DNA from: Fomitopsis serialis | Lineage: Eukaryota; Basidiomycota; Agaricomycetes; Polyporales; Fomitopsidaceae | Assembly: GCF_022376445.1 (NCBI RefSeq) | Contig: NW_025955078.1 | Span: forward strand, 1 to 64,000 | DNA: 64,000 nucleotides | Direction: 5' to 3' | Part shown: positions 24,030-36,385 of the stretch, one piece after another | Layout: every line of letters begins with the position of its first letter | How positions within the stretch are numbered: position 1 is the first letter of the stretch | Made by a program: the position numbers and the translations under genes | The notes under the pieces: generated by a model | What the model was told of the DNA's origin: nothing | Seen by the model: only the letters and a program-made list of their open reading frames with translations | Database searches by the model: none

Positions 24030-24891
24030 GTCTTATGAGTCTTTCAGTACGTCATTTTTTGCCAGACATGCTTCAAAAACTCACCGACCGACACTGAAGC
24101 CACAGTAAAATTCTTCAGAGTCAATGTCTCTCAGGAAGGTACTCAGAGGTTGCAGCAGGACACGACGCTCAGTTGCCACCGACCCTGCGCACCGTTACGT
24201 TACGTTTCCACGGGTACTTCCCTGCCTTGGCGGCAAGTCCGCACTGACAGCGCGAGATTGATGGCTCCCGCGGATCTGGCTGTCCGGCGCGCTTCTCACG
24301 AGACTCATGCACTCTGCGCCCAAAGTACGTACCCTTACTGGTGCTCGCTCCTTGTACCTCCCAGGTAAGTTGTTCTGTTGGTCAGTCTGCTCAATTACGG
24401 ATAACATCTGTTTGATACAGGAATTGCCGTGCTACGTTGCGTGGAACTGCTGGTGCATCGTCAACTGGCGGTCCTGGTAGTATTGGCGCAGGTGAGTGCA
24501 CTTACATACCTGTTCCCGTTCTGCCTACCACCGCGTTCGCTTTTCCTTGGGGACAGCCAGAGCCAGAGGACTTCCTTATCGAGGCGCGCGGCCTGGCCGC
24601 GCGCCCCGATAAGGAAACTGGGACTTAACGCACGGAGCCAACCCCGGCAACGATAATGCAACAGTCCAGCGCGGGCTCCGCCGCCCACGGTACACAGTAT
24701 AGGCGGTGAATATACTGCGTACTGGCCAGGGTATTCCTGTGAGTTCTCCAGCAGCCAGAGTGTGCGTCGGACACTGTAACTGCCGTCCCGACCGTCCCGC
24801 CCAACTCCGGTCACTTGACGCATGAGCTTAACACTATACCTGCTTCCCTTCCCATGTACTATCCCCCGTGCTGCCTCGCGATTCCTTCCTC
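24030..24891. promoter_or_regulatory. Divergent intergenic region between transposase and gene A
   Basis: These 862 bases must hold the promoters of both divergent genes. A short spliced frame (about 24261-24628, with GTAAGT...CAG and GTGAGT...CAG introns, ending PDKETGT) could be a small gene, but nothing supports expression. A strong hairpin lies at 24572-24616. Confidence 0.35.
24572..24616. repeat. 45-bp GC-rich palindrome
   Basis: Left arm 24572-24593 and right arm 24595-24616 are complementary at 21 of 22 positions around a single T; the mismatch is A at 24582. The core is GGCGCGCGGCC. Position between two divergent genes suggests a regulatory or structural role, but this is inference. 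Confidence 0.85.
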
Positions 24892-27182
24892 ATGCCTCCC
24901 CCTCACTCTCCTAGCTTCCAGCCTCTAGGCACGTTCAGCGACCTCACCATCAACGACTGGTCCCCCTTGCCGGACAGTCCCCCCTTCAAGGACAAGCTCT
25001 CATCTGGCCTGTCCCGGACGAAGCCCACCTGGGACTTCAGGAACTTAGGTAAGTGTCGAAGTTGGCTTATCTTGTTGTACACGATAATGACCTCCTCTAG
25101 CCCCGCCGTCCTCTCCCCCCACCAGTATTGACGAGGAGGACGACATCGACACTGTGCGGCACTGGCCCTTCGCTAGACGTATCTTCGGCGACCTCTTGGA
25201 CGACAGGTATTTCCCTGCGTTGTCTGACGTTCTAATAGAGGTAAGTGTTACCGTAGGCACTTCCGAGTCTCCACCCTAGACTTAGCTCATGCTTTTTAGA
25301 CTCCTAATTTCGAGCCGGAAGATTGGGCACTTCTCCAGGCCAATCTGCAAGACAGGCCTCTCATTTTGCGTCATTTCTGGTATGTCCAAAATTTGCTAAC
25401 CTTCGTATCACTCTCACTAAAGACCTGATAACCCAGGTTCCGTTACGATCGAGCGATGAAGCGTGTAATATCCGGTTCGGCCAGCAGCCTGCATCAACAC
25501 GTCGCCACGGGTTGCGCGCAAAACATCGCGCAACAGACCATCATGCCTGTCACCCAGAAGTTTCCCGTGGATGGCATGATGGTGACGCAGAACGGCGCGA
25601 AGATGCTGGTCCAAAAGGACCACATATTGGTACCGGACTGCCTCATAGGGCTGACCGACCGTGTCAAGAACAACGTACTCAGTCTCAATCTAGACGCTGA
25701 CTGCGTTCTAGTTGAGTCTGCAAGAACGGAGAGTGTTCCTCACGTTCTTGCGAAGGTGAGCACCGTCTTCAATGGATGACTAATACAATATTAACGTTCT
25801 CCCTCAGGTTACCGACTGCATGCCGGTGGACGCTACACCAGTTAGAACGGGGGTGGGACGTACGTACGTCGATGAAATGGCATCGGAGGCAGGATCGGAC
25901 GAGTCGGAGGATGCGATGGAGGATGAGACGCAGACGCAGACCGAGGACGAGGACGAGACGCAGACGCAGACCGAGGACGACGACGGTATGCAGACTCTGG
26001 CAGGACAGGAGAATGAGCACACCGTATCTTCTCCCCTTACCCCTCTCCAGGACCCGTCGTCTCCTCTGTCGCCTCTCTCCCCCGGCTCAATGCCCTCTTC
26101 GACTCCCCCTCGTCTTCCTCCGCCTCTGGCGCCTCTGCCCCTGCAACCCGCCCAGGAAATCTCATCCATGGTTTTCATGGTGGTCTCCACGAAGGAGAAG
26201 GCCGTCAAGGAGCCACCGCCCGACGTGGACATCAGCAAGAAGGAATGGGTGGAGTTACCTTGCCCGGACGACAAATGCCTCACCGGGGGACATGCCTACG
26301 GTGGCAAGATTTACGTAGGGGAGATACGGGCTTACATGTGGGTGTTCCAAGGAGCCGAGGACCACGCCTACCTCGCAGAGCACTGGAAAGACGACCTTGA
26401 AGCCTGGGTGAGGAGCGGCAAGGCTCTGGTACGTACGGTTTGTGTTTCCAAGAACGACTGTGCTAACTTGACATTAGCTACTGCACCGGAAGTACGCAAC
26501 TCCTGCGCAGAAGGCAGCCCTGCTGCTGTGGGAAGCACGGTGGCGGGAGTGCATGCTAACGGTGCGCGAAAAGGTTCTCCACGCCCTCATCATAGCGAAG
26601 TCCGTCCAGTCCTCGCCGGAGGAACTCGAGGAGTTCCAGAAGCTGTTCAATCCGGAGCCCGACATGACACTGCCACGCATCAAGAGCCCGGTGGGAGCGG
26701 TGCGAAAGCTTGTCAACACCGGCAGCTGGCGCTTGGCAGAGGAAAGGTATGAGAAGCAGAACCAGGCCACCACTTCGTACCATTTTGACGGCATCATCGG
26801 CTCTGTGAAGGAGGCCTTCGTAGTCGGGGCCAACCTCAAGCGGGCCCTCGACGAAGGCAATTTGGAAGCAGCCCAACGGGCTCTCAAACGGCGTCACCTC
26901 GACCACGCTATCGTTGCGAAGAAGAGCTCCTTGAGCGACTCGGAGTACTTAGCGGACGGCTCGAGCGACCCGATAGCCAGCGACCCCCTCCACGATCCTA
27001 CGTTCCGTCCTGAGGCAGACGACGGCTCGTACTCGCAGGACAGCAACTACGGCGACTCGGAGTCGTCGCAGCGGGGCGACTCATCGCAGAGTACCAGCTC
27101 GTCGCAGGACGCCTCCGACTCGTCGCGGGAAGAATCCGACTCGCAGGATGAATCCGACTCGTCACAGGGCTCGTCCTTGTAG
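24892..27182 (+). CDS. Gene A: cargo protein of unknown function
   Basis: Six exons splice cleanly: 24892-25048, 25101-25240, 25300-25379, 25437-25755, 25808-26428 and 26478-27182, giving 673 residues without a stop. I recognise no domain. Visible features are a proline-rich start, a conserved WFRYDRAMKR...SLHQH block (also in gene A'), an acidic repeat of EDETQTQTEDED units (about 25917-25985), a proline/serine-rich linker, a conserved CPDDKCLTGGHAYGGKIYVG block, a charged helical C-terminal third and a Ser/Asp-rich tail (27040-27180). No signal peptide or membrane segment is evident. The start is the first ATG in frame (24892); an upstream ATG at 24854 is out of frame. It lies 410 bases before the TET/JBP-like gene, and this order is duplicated in the older set, so the two probably move and act together. 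Confidence 0.72.
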
Positions 27183-27332
27183 GACAGTAACCCACAGCAG
27201 GCGACTCGTCGCTGAACGGAGGTCCACTGCCAGTCGCAGGACGGGCTCGGAGGAGCGCGGAGTGTTCCTACATTCGCGTTCGCCCATAGTCTACCTTAAA
27301 CTGTCGTTAACGCTATCCCCACGGTACTGTAG

Positions 27333-27418
27333 TTACTCGTCGCTCACACTACTCTGCTACTCGTCGCTCATGCTACTCGTCGCTCACGCTACTCACGCTA
27401 CTCGTCTACTCGTCGCTA
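27333..27418 (+). repeat. Short tandem repeat CTACTCGTCGCTCA
   Basis: Four to five imperfect 14-15-base units lie in the likely 3' untranslated region of gene A. Nothing else is seen between 27183 and 27591. Confidence 0.7.
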
Positions 27419-27591
27419 TCCTCTGTCCTGTGTACTTATAACTGTTCAGCGTCCACGTACGTATCATAAAGGCAATACACGCAGATCCGCCGTATTGCAC
27501 ACCGCGGGAATTCCTCTGGCCGCCCAAATTAGGCAAGTCTGAGTAGTGAGGAGTTAGCGGTTGCGCCATGCTGCACTCCTGCCAGTTGTTC

Positions 27592-30500
27592 ATGCAGATC
27601 ACTCCAGAAGAACGAAGAGATCTAGAGGAGCTGTTATTACGCACCCCTAGACTCAATGAAAATCTCACGTCTCTGCTACGACGACTTCAAGACCAGCGAC
27701 CCTCCCACCAGCCTGCTGAACACCCAGCTGACTGTCAGGAAAGACGGTCAAGTCTTGACAGGCTGCCTGATGTTGCGCGTGAGTTTCATGCCCGCTCTAT
27801 CGTTCTCACTGAATAATAGAGTTTTACAGTGACTCAGGAGAACACGTCACAGGACACTGGCGGCGCCAAGCTTGCTCAGGCCCAGACTCGCTGCCAAAAT
27901 CTAGACAGGTCGGAAGGTACGTACAGTTATTGCTCGCTAGACACAGTTCAATGATTATTCAAGTTGTAGGGGATCAAGTTCTTTCTAACGGGACTGTTTG
28001 TGGCCCTCAGCGGCACACACGATCCTCTCGTCGTGCCCGCGAGGAAGCTCACCCGTACGCCCCTCAGCTCGAGGCAAACACTGTCGTAGCAAACCGGCTT
28101 GAAAAGCCTGAGGGTCACGAACGTGCTCGAAGACTGCTACGTCAGCGACCGCAGCATCGCCTCCCACCTTGCCCCCGAGGCGGTATCCAGTTCGTCCCCA
28201 TCAATTCTGCGATGGATGCCAATAACACTGCGACGGAGTCCGAGGAAGCGCAGACACAGCAGTGGGAAAACAGCTCTGAACCGGCTCTTACCACAGGGGC
28301 TGCCGTGCATAAGTACACGTCCCTCCTCACGTCAGATCTCAGCCACAGGAGGCTCCTTGACGTGTGCAGAGCGTACAGGCAAGTGTGACGGAGCTGCAGG
28401 GGGCGCCGGTTCGCCAGGACGAATCTCTGTGCTCTCTGGTAGCCAGATGCGCCTGCAGCCTGAAGCTGGATGCTGCCGCCAGCTTCTGGCTGATGATCAG
28501 TCACATAAGGCTCGCCTTTAGAGTGGCAAGGTACGTAGCTTTTCCTGCTAATATCTCCTAGTGCTAAATGGCGCGTGGCATGACTAGCATACTTGAATTA
28601 GATGACGGGAAATCTGACGACGGCAAGCTCACCGTGGCGGGAATTTGGCGGAGAGAATTTGAAGGCGTTGAGGGTGCCCCAGAGAAGAGGACATTTCAGG
28701 ACTGGAACACTACCGGCGTGAAGTTCGCGCGACTCGCCGGAGGAGGTACGTCTAGCGTGCATGTTCCCAAAATATATACTGATCTCAAAATTCACGTCCA
28801 GGCTCTATCTATCTTCTGGTGCTAGTAGCAGCCCAGAATCTCTGAGTACCTCTGGCTACCGCCAACGCACACATAGCACAAGACTTCGGTAATCTCCTGA
28901 GGTGGCCGGACGGTAGGCTGATTTTCTTATTGATATCTAACTGTTCTAAGCCGACTCAGATTCAAGAACGGACGGCTCGTCAAAGATGTCATAATCCCCG
29001 CAGTAGCTCGTCTGCGAGAACTGTGCCCGATTCGTCTTGACTGTATCCTGCCGGCAGCTCCCCAACATGGAGTGTCAAGATTGCATTTTCCGCCTGATCT
29101 GTGCGGCCATCTTGACGCGTCTGACAGCGTATTTGAATCCTGGAAATTGAAGTGAGTGTTGAGTTCGATATTGCCCCCACGTTATGGCACACTAATCGTT
29201 TATAGCTCCTTTTCTCTGGTGCCACGAAACAGAGACGTCTGGATATCGTGCTACGATGAGTGCGACACCAGCAACGCATTCACAAATGCTTTGATCAACG
29301 AACTAGGGCCGTTATCACCTCTGACGCCGATTGACTCTCCCGTCCCTCCAGAGTTCGACTTACCAGATGATGTCGTCATTTCCTCCCCGCTCAGGTCATC
29401 CCCTGTCCCGCCACACGAGGAAGTAGTGATTCGCCTCCAGTACGACGAGCAGCAGGAGGATAACCAGCGCTATCCGGGACCACGCGGTGACAGAGACAAG
29501 AACATTGTCTGGACCGAGCAAGCCCGTCAACATGCGTCCAACTCCGCTAGGCCTGCAACCCTGGAGGGTCTCCAGAGTGAGGTACGAGGCGAATAACTTC
29601 TCAATTGTGAAGTTAAACTTTACCTTTACAGCTTGACGGTTTGTACTCTGAAGGAAAGCGAATCAGGGACGACTCGTACGTGCGAGTACCCCTAGAACTT
29701 GTAAGGTCAGTAGTACTCGTATTGTCGTATCTACCTCCGACCATGCTGCAATTACTCACGACATATGACACACAGAGACGTGCTGACATTCAGAGGCGCA
29801 ACAACAGTCTCGTAGCGTCGGTCTGCACCTCGATGTCGGAAGCTATGGCAGCCGATCTGACGGAGCGGCTGGTCGTGTGCTTCGATACCGATCCTTTGAA
29901 TGACGTGGACACTGTGACGCAAACACAGCACGAGTTCCAAGCCATTCATTTCTCGTGGTACAACCGCCACGCCACGAAGGTCTGGAATACTCGTGATGTG
30001 TTTGACCTTGACCTCAACTGACATTGCCGTCTGTACAGGGTCATGACGCGCCTTCAGACGTACCGCCACAAATGATGAGCAAGTCAGGACGGTCGAGGAC
30101 CAACTACCGTCAAATGATACCGTATCCGTCCAAGGATATGGCGGTCCATGAGCCCATCTATCAGGCAATGGAGCGTATCCTCGGCGACGTGTTCAGCTGG
30201 ATGGACACCAAGGTAAGCTCAATTTCAGTACAGTACGATACTATTATTGTGAATGTGCTAATATTGTCTGAGTAGGTCAGACGATCCTTCCAGGTGTATA
30301 CCGTCATCTCGAGGCAACGGCCAGCATCCTCCCTAACCACCAGCAGTCGCTGGTCAACCCGTTTGTGGGTTTGGTCATCAACATCAACGTCGCAACCTAC
30401 GCCCACAGAGACAGCAAGGATGACACTGTCTGTGTCGTCCTTGCTGTTGGTAATTTCGAGGGCGGCAGTTGTGCCTGCACGAAGCAGGCCTCGTCATACC

Positions 30501-30665
30501 GCTGCGTCACGGCCATTTTATTATTTTTCCTTCGTGCAAACTCACGCACTTCAATCTACATTACAAGGGACGCGGGCCTCAATCGTGCTACATACGGACA
30601 AGGAGATGTTACGTTGGGCAGAGAGCGATAGGAACGGCTGGGCCTCCAATACTTATTTCCACTAA
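27592..30665 (+). pseudogene. TET/JBP-like 2OG-Fe(II) dioxygenase, younger copy, damaged
   Basis: About eleven exons run from MQITPEERRDLEEL (27592) to a stop at 30663-30665. The C-terminal core has the double-stranded beta-helix signature of the TET/JBP family: YAHRDSKDD (His 30404-30406, Asp 30410-30412, iron ligands), NFEGG, LVIPLRHGHFIIFPSC, THFNLHYKG (distal His 30547-30549) and RASIVLHTDKE. The family oxidises methylated or modified DNA bases in the nucleus with 2-oxoglutarate and oxygen. Damage: single-base shifts near 28380, 30470 and 30577, and a TGA at 28842-28844 where the older copy has CGA-type Arg. Apparent shifts near 28970 and 29800 can be avoided by alternative donors. A shorter rescue of the 28380 shift would need a 38-base intron. 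The copy is probably dead or recently dying; an assembly error cannot be excluded. Confidence 0.72.
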
Positions 30666-30941
30666 TCTAACACTAATGACTTGGAGTGGCTAAACGACGT
30701 GTACGGTCCCTAGAATCTGATGCATTCTGTTCAGTTAAAGACATGCTGGTCTTGTGGTGATTGATTCGAGTAGGCGTCCGACGTTTTATTCCCGTGACCT
30801 TCGTGCGGAACGCGGAATAGCTTTCCGCAACTCAGCGCCAGTTTGTTCCGCGCCGTGTCGTGACTTCACGACTTTCACTTTCCCTACTACCTCTATTCTC
30901 TGTGCTGGCTACCTCTCTGATCTCCGACTAGGGCTGGCACC

Positions 30942-33897
30942 ATGTCTCCACGCACTCGCTCCACCGCTAAGAAGCTCACCGCTCAGCCGAGCACGAAGGC
31001 GTCGGGATCTCGAGCTCGAAAGAGCAACAAGTCAGCCAAGCAGCAAGAATCCAGCAAGGCGTCGGGTGGCGAGGCACCTCTGTCTGCCAAGGAGCAGAAG
31101 CAACTCCAGGCGCTGCTCAAGAGACAGTCCGTTCAGAAGCAGGACAAGGAAGAGGAACGTCAGGCTGGTGAGTACGGTCCGCACAGCTCTCAAAAACATC
31201 ACCTGAACACATCCTTATTCCGACTCAGGGGTGCGCAAGAGGGCGGCGACTATGACTCGCGAGGAAGTTCAAGGATCAGACGCTGAAGGTGAGGAGCCGT
31301 CCCGTAAGAAAGCAAGACACACTACGGATTCCGATGGCGAGGGCGGTGGCGACGCGGGTTCCGATGGCGAGGGCGGGGGCGATGAAGGAAGCGAGCCAGA
31401 CGGTGGTAGCGAGCGGGACATACGAATGGAGAGCCCTTCTCCCCCTGCTCGGTGTACGTGCAAATTCATTAGTTCAGACGGTCCGACACTGACATATCAA
31501 TCGAGCTAAACCGAAGCCAGCTTACGGGCGGTACAAGAAGGCCGAGCAGGACTCAGGGAAGGGAAACACATCGTTGACTGAGGCGGAGCAGCGTATCGCA
31601 CAGACTCTCGGCGGTACGTTACATTGTAAACTACAGGTTCAGATCACGGCTAATGTCTTTTTGTATGCTTTAGCGAAGGGCAAGGCTAAAGACAAGCCTC
31701 CGTCCAAGAAGTCGGTGGTAGTCGAGAGCCCGCGGGAGGTTTCTGAAGAGGAACATGCGTCCGTTCGCTCGGGATCGGAAGAGGAGGATAGGACGAGGCG
31801 AGGGGAGATGGACAAGCAGAGCGAGAAGAGGAAGGATGTGCGTGGCGGGAAGAAGGCCTACGTGGAGATCAGGGTAGACAAGGTGAGTATCATATGTTCT
31901 GCGAACTTGACAGCCTGACATGTTCGTCAGTCCCCGTCACAGAAAAAGAAGGCAGCAAAGAGCAAGACGGTCGTCTCCAGTTCGGACGAAGACCAAGACG
32001 ACGATAAGGTCGATGAGCTCGAATCTTCGGACGATGACAGGAGCTCCGGGATCCGGATGAAGGGCGCGGGCGGTGACGACTCGGACGCCCAGATCATGCG
32101 TCCACTCAGACGATGTCATGGTAAGTGTTGCTTGCATTTGATGTGGTGCGGTACTACTAATACAGTACGTAGGAGATTGCTCAGAAGGGAGCGAAGAAGA
32201 AGCCCAGAGGCAAGGGCTCAGTAGCGGTTCGTGTGCGCGTCAGGTCCTCAGACCTGCCCATCTATGTCCGTCCCATTGTCGCCGCTGCTCAGAGCTTCCT
32301 CCGCCTTCGTCTCGCACTCGAGACGGCATGGACCAGCTACAAAGCCGCGCCCAGTTCCCGGCTGCAGGACAACATGGGCCTCGTTGTCCTCGCCCTGAAG
32401 GACGCTCGTGATATGCGTGACAAGGACGGTAAAAGGGTGAAGACTATGAGGACCGCATACACCGATCTGAAGGAAGCGAAGGGAAAGGAGGGAGACGTTA
32501 CGAGGAGAAACGTACACACAGTGGTAAGTGATGGACATTGGTGTGAACATTATGACTTGCCTTCATTCTCAGCAGATCTGGAACGTGGCGGCTCAGTTCC
32601 GGAACGAGGTAAAGAAGAAAGGCAAGAGCGTGGTAGAACACTCGTACGGGCTGAGCAACCTGACGGTCACGCAACGCGTATTGCTCGCCCAGTGGCTCCT
32701 CAAAACTCACCCGATGAAGGTCAAGGGCGGCAAGCGCGAGATCCCGAACTTCGTGTTCGGTGACATGAAGATTGCCTGGAACGCCAAGGATAAACTGGAC
32801 AAGGAGGTACGTACTGTCTGGCTAGACGTGTTTGCGGCGCGTTGTTGCGTCAAGACACTGCTAATCTTGACGGCTAGAAATGCTCTGTCAAGTCAGAGCT
32901 TCTGTTCAGGCATCCGGCGATCTCTGAGATCATCGTGCAGCAGTGGTTCCCGGGTCAAGGTGCCAGCATGGCCGTTGACCGCTTCAGCGAGGTCCCAGAT
33001 AACCTCATTGCGTTGGTCTGCAACTCGGTGAGTCTTGGACGTATCGCAGGTCTTCTCAATATTGAAATCTTGCTTCAGATCGAAGCAGCGTTGAGCGAGA
33101 TAGCGTTCGGGAACCCCGTCGCGTTCACGAACAAGCATTTCGTACCAAAGTAAGTAGTTCTCCGCACCTCTACGCAACGTTGACTGTTGAATTTTCACTA
33201 GGTGGGACGATCTCATGTCCATCCTCGAAGCTACGAAGAGAAATGCGCCCGACTACTACGCTGACATGAAGAAGCAGTTGTGGAGTCGCGTCAGGTAAGT
33301 GCGCATTCGAGACCTAAGCTACATACTGAATTAACTCTGGCAGCGCCCGAATTGAGGGCGATGATCAGGAAGATTCCGACCAGGACGACGGTGAGGACTT
33401 CGTGAAGTGGAACAAGCTTCAGGATATGGTGCTCGACGCACCCACCGCCCAGTCATCGTCTAACGCAGGCCGGGTGTCCTCGAGTACCGCCGCCAAGCCC
33501 TGTCTAGTGGCAAGCCTACATCGTCCGGTACTACGAAGCCCTCCTCTAGCGGCAAACCGTCGTCGTCGAAAGGGAGAACTAATGAGGCACAGTGTAAGCA
33601 GACAGGAACATTGTAGTACGGCAATCACTGACCTGAATCGGTGGTACAGCGCGTACGGATGCCGACGCTCCAGCGTCGTCCTCGAGCAAGAGGGCCCGCA
33701 CGATGAGGAAGAAGTCGATGCAGACGAACTTGAACGTGAGGGTATGTACACACCTGGTTGCTCTCGCGGCCCCTACAGCTGACGCGGCCCAGGTGACGAA
33801 CCTGTTCCGGAACCCGATGCCGCCGACACCTGATCGCCTCTGCTCGCCGTCTTCGCTGTCTCTACTCCAAGGGTATGAGAGCCATTTTCACTGCTGA
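30942..33897 (+). CDS. DUF6532-like protein, cargo of the 17.7-kb element
   Basis: The gene starts MSPRTRSTAKKL at 30942, with a TATA-poor, C-rich leader, and has about twelve short exons. The N-terminal half is lysine/serine-rich and acidic (SDGEGGGD repeats near 31330-31390, SSDEDQDDDK near 31980), probably disordered and nuclear. The folded part begins RSSDLPIYVRPIVAAAQSF (about 32247) and continues through LLFRHPAISEIIVQQWFPG, EVPDNLIALVCNS, FTNKHFVPKWDDLM and DYYADMKKQLW to about 33295, matching the basidiomycete DUF6532 pattern. The C-terminus is SSSGKPSSSKG-type low complexity. It needs a non-obvious acceptor near 32191 and has a likely one-base shift near 33480; the exact end is uncertain. 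Function is unknown. An older partial copy lies at 36386-36970. Confidence 0.65.
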
Positions 33898-34453
33898 AGT
33901 ACACGTCTGAAGGCATTTTAGATCACTCATTACTACCACCATACCCACATCCTAGTCCTTGGAGGTAAGAATGACCTATTTTTGTTGTTGCATTCACTCG
34001 TTCTCGTCGCTGTACCGTCTGTACTTGTACCACTATACGTTGTTCTGGAGCCTGTTGTGTTCTGCTGTATGTAGATTGTCTGTTGTTGTACCAACTGTAG
34101 GAGCGTGCACGAATACGATTTTATTGCAGTCCCCGCATGGATGAAAAAATTAAGGATTGCTTGAACAAATTATGTACTTGGTGGAGAGCCACACAGTAAA
34201 GGATACTTGAACACAAGTAAATAAGACATTTGTGCATGGAGCTTGAGAGACTTGGTAAAGACATTCAAGCCGGTTCCATGGGGCACCTGGGCAGCGGGTC
34301 AGACATACTTTTAGTCTCTCACACAAGTAATAAAAGGCATTGGTAGAGCTTGTATACCTCGTACAAGTAAACCAAGAATTTGACTTGTCTTTGTACCTCT
34401 GTTGCCTTTGTATGTCTTGAAAGTCTCACAAGTTATATTTGTTTTTCCTGATG
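33898..34453. other. Right subterminal region of the 17.7-kb element
   Basis: 34150-34440 is packed with ACAAGTAA, CTTGAA and AAGAC motifs on both strands, leading into the terminal repeat at 34441-34453. The array resembles the left end at 16739-16930 and is the expected type of transposase-binding region. Confidence 0.6.
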
Positions 34454-36385
34454 ACGCTGCGTGACGTGCTCATCCCTTCGCTCTACCCATCTACCTGTCT
34501 ACTGTCTTACCATCTACCATCTACCGTCTACCATCTACCGTCTACTGACTACTGCCCACTGCACAACATGCCTGACCCTTTGCTAGTCGTTCTTAATGGT
34601 CACGCGGCAGGTGACCATCGGGCACACGGTCAGCGCTAGAGCACCTACGGAGCTCAACCGGTACCACCGCCACCCCTCGACCGCGACCATTTTGTGTCCC
34701 TCTCGCTCGCCTTTCCCAAACTTTGGTAATTTCTCCTTCAGTTACCTCCTTCATGCTCTCTACTACTCTGGCCACATTGCAAGCACTTTTTGCGACTATA
34801 GCGACTACAAAAGCCATTGCAAGGACAACACTCAGGAAGCTCAGCCCTCGGTCCTGACCTAGACACACGACTGTGCTGCCTCCCAATCGCTCGACTGGCC
34901 AATACTTAGGTAAGCTGTTCTTCTCCTGTGTTCTAACCTATCATCTGTCTAGTCAAATGCTTTGTGGACACACATTTGAAGGACCTGTGGGGATATACCC
35001 AAACCCCTCAGCTGCAGCATCCCCGCATATCCACAGTCTCACCATGTAAGTCTTTCAGCTGAGCACAAACTGTCTCTACCATGACTCGTGTTCTGTCAGC
35101 TTGCACACCGTTGTGGGCCTAATACAGACAGGCAGTGTAGCACTATAAGCCAAGCTTGAAGTCTTCTGTCGCCCAGAGGGTTGTAAGTCGTCCATTTGTA
35201 TGTGCCTGCTCAGAGAGGTGTGCGTCGTCGCTGGTTCCACGCTGATGCGCGCTCTGTCCTCAGCAACGGCTATGTTCAATCAAGCATCCATATTCCCTCC
35301 GCATGCCTAAAGATGTTCCACCCGACGCTCGCCAGTCCTGCATCGCTTCCCCTGGGGTCTCGCTATTCCACTCTTGAACTCCCCCTTACTCAGCTTCAGG
35401 CTCGCACCCCGGTTCGTCTCGCTGTGCGTGTGTACGCGTCTTAGGCTGCCCTTCGTGCATCATTGCCACGGCTGCTAAAAAACCTTTTGGCCGGCTGACT
35501 TCAACCAGGTTTACGTGCAAAAATGTCTCGCTACAGCCACCCTGCATGCACCGTCCTGCTCTCTGAGTCTCCTGCCCGGCACGTCCGTCCTCTTCTGGCT
35601 TATGTGCTAGTGTTCTTGCTTGATTGTGTGGTCTCGCTCCCTCTCGTGTCTTGCCATGACCCGTGTGTTCATCAGCTAACTCGAGCTCCCCGGTACTCAG
35701 CTGCAAGCTCGCGAGCGGGGTTGTGTCACTGTGCGCCCGTCCAGGACCTTCCACCACCAAAGCTCCCCGGGGTATCACAGTCTGCTACGTCTACAAGAGC
35801 CCTGGTTGGCTTGCTGACCTCCACCATGTTCACCTGCGAAGGCTTGACTTCGTGATTGCTGTACTGCATGCAGTGCACGAGCACTGCTCCGTAGGGTCAT
35901 TAGGTGGGTTAAGCCAAGTCGAGTTGGGATGTCGATGTATATAACTTTGTACCCAGAACACCAATGTCTATATGTATAGATGTTCGCCAAGCGGTGTCTC
36001 GCACCGCATCCCAGGTGCGTCCACTGTTGGTGTGAGCACGTCAGGCCATACCGTGGTGGTGACTGGCTGAACACGCGCGCGGAGAGGCGATGGGTACGGG
36101 GTTCGCGAACGGTGCCCGTAATCATTCATTATGCCGGGTACCATACATACACCTAATACGACTCTACCTTTCCGCACTCATGTCTTCTAAGACATGTGCA
36201 ACTTTACTTTTACGTCTTGAAAGCCTGATGTCCTGCGTGGTGGGAAATTGAAGCCTACGTTATCAACAATCACTGTGGGAATATCTGCGGTCCCTGTCTC
36301 GCAACTTGAACACTCCCTTTGCTGCTACTACGACCTCTCTTGACCGTTCCACAACACCTACTACTACAATGACCCACCTCCTACC
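34454..36385. other. Spacer between the element end and the truncated DUF6532-like copy
   Basis: 34487-34555 is a CTACCATCTACCGT simple repeat that also occurs left of the element at 16690-16722, consistent with one locus split by the insertion. Two CT-rich stretches near 35380-35460 and 35690-35760 resemble each other. No gene recognised. Confidence 0.45.

Larger units (their letters stand above)
16726..34453. mobile_element. 17.7-kb Plavaka-type composite transposon with cargo genes
   Basis: Both ends are the perfect 13-bp inverted repeat CATCAGGAAAAAC (16726-16738 and complement of 34441-34453), flanked by AC at 16724-16725 and 34454-34455. Variants of ACAAGTAA(A/T)AAGAC recur within 300 bases of both ends. 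Contents in order: GT2 pseudogene (minus), Plavaka transposase (minus), gene A (plus), TET/JBP-like gene (plus), DUF6532-like gene (plus). It lies 96 bases after the stop of the older TET/JBP-like pseudogene, whose downstream DUF6532-like partner resumes to the right of the element. The boundaries are seen in sequence; assigning them to the Plavaka transposase is inference. The main caution is the short TIR. Confidence 0.72.

Noticed and set aside
29776..29810. A third frameshift in the younger TET/JBP-like gene
   Set aside because: Using the donor GTAAGG three codons earlier (near 29697) restores the frame, so it is not counted as firm damage.
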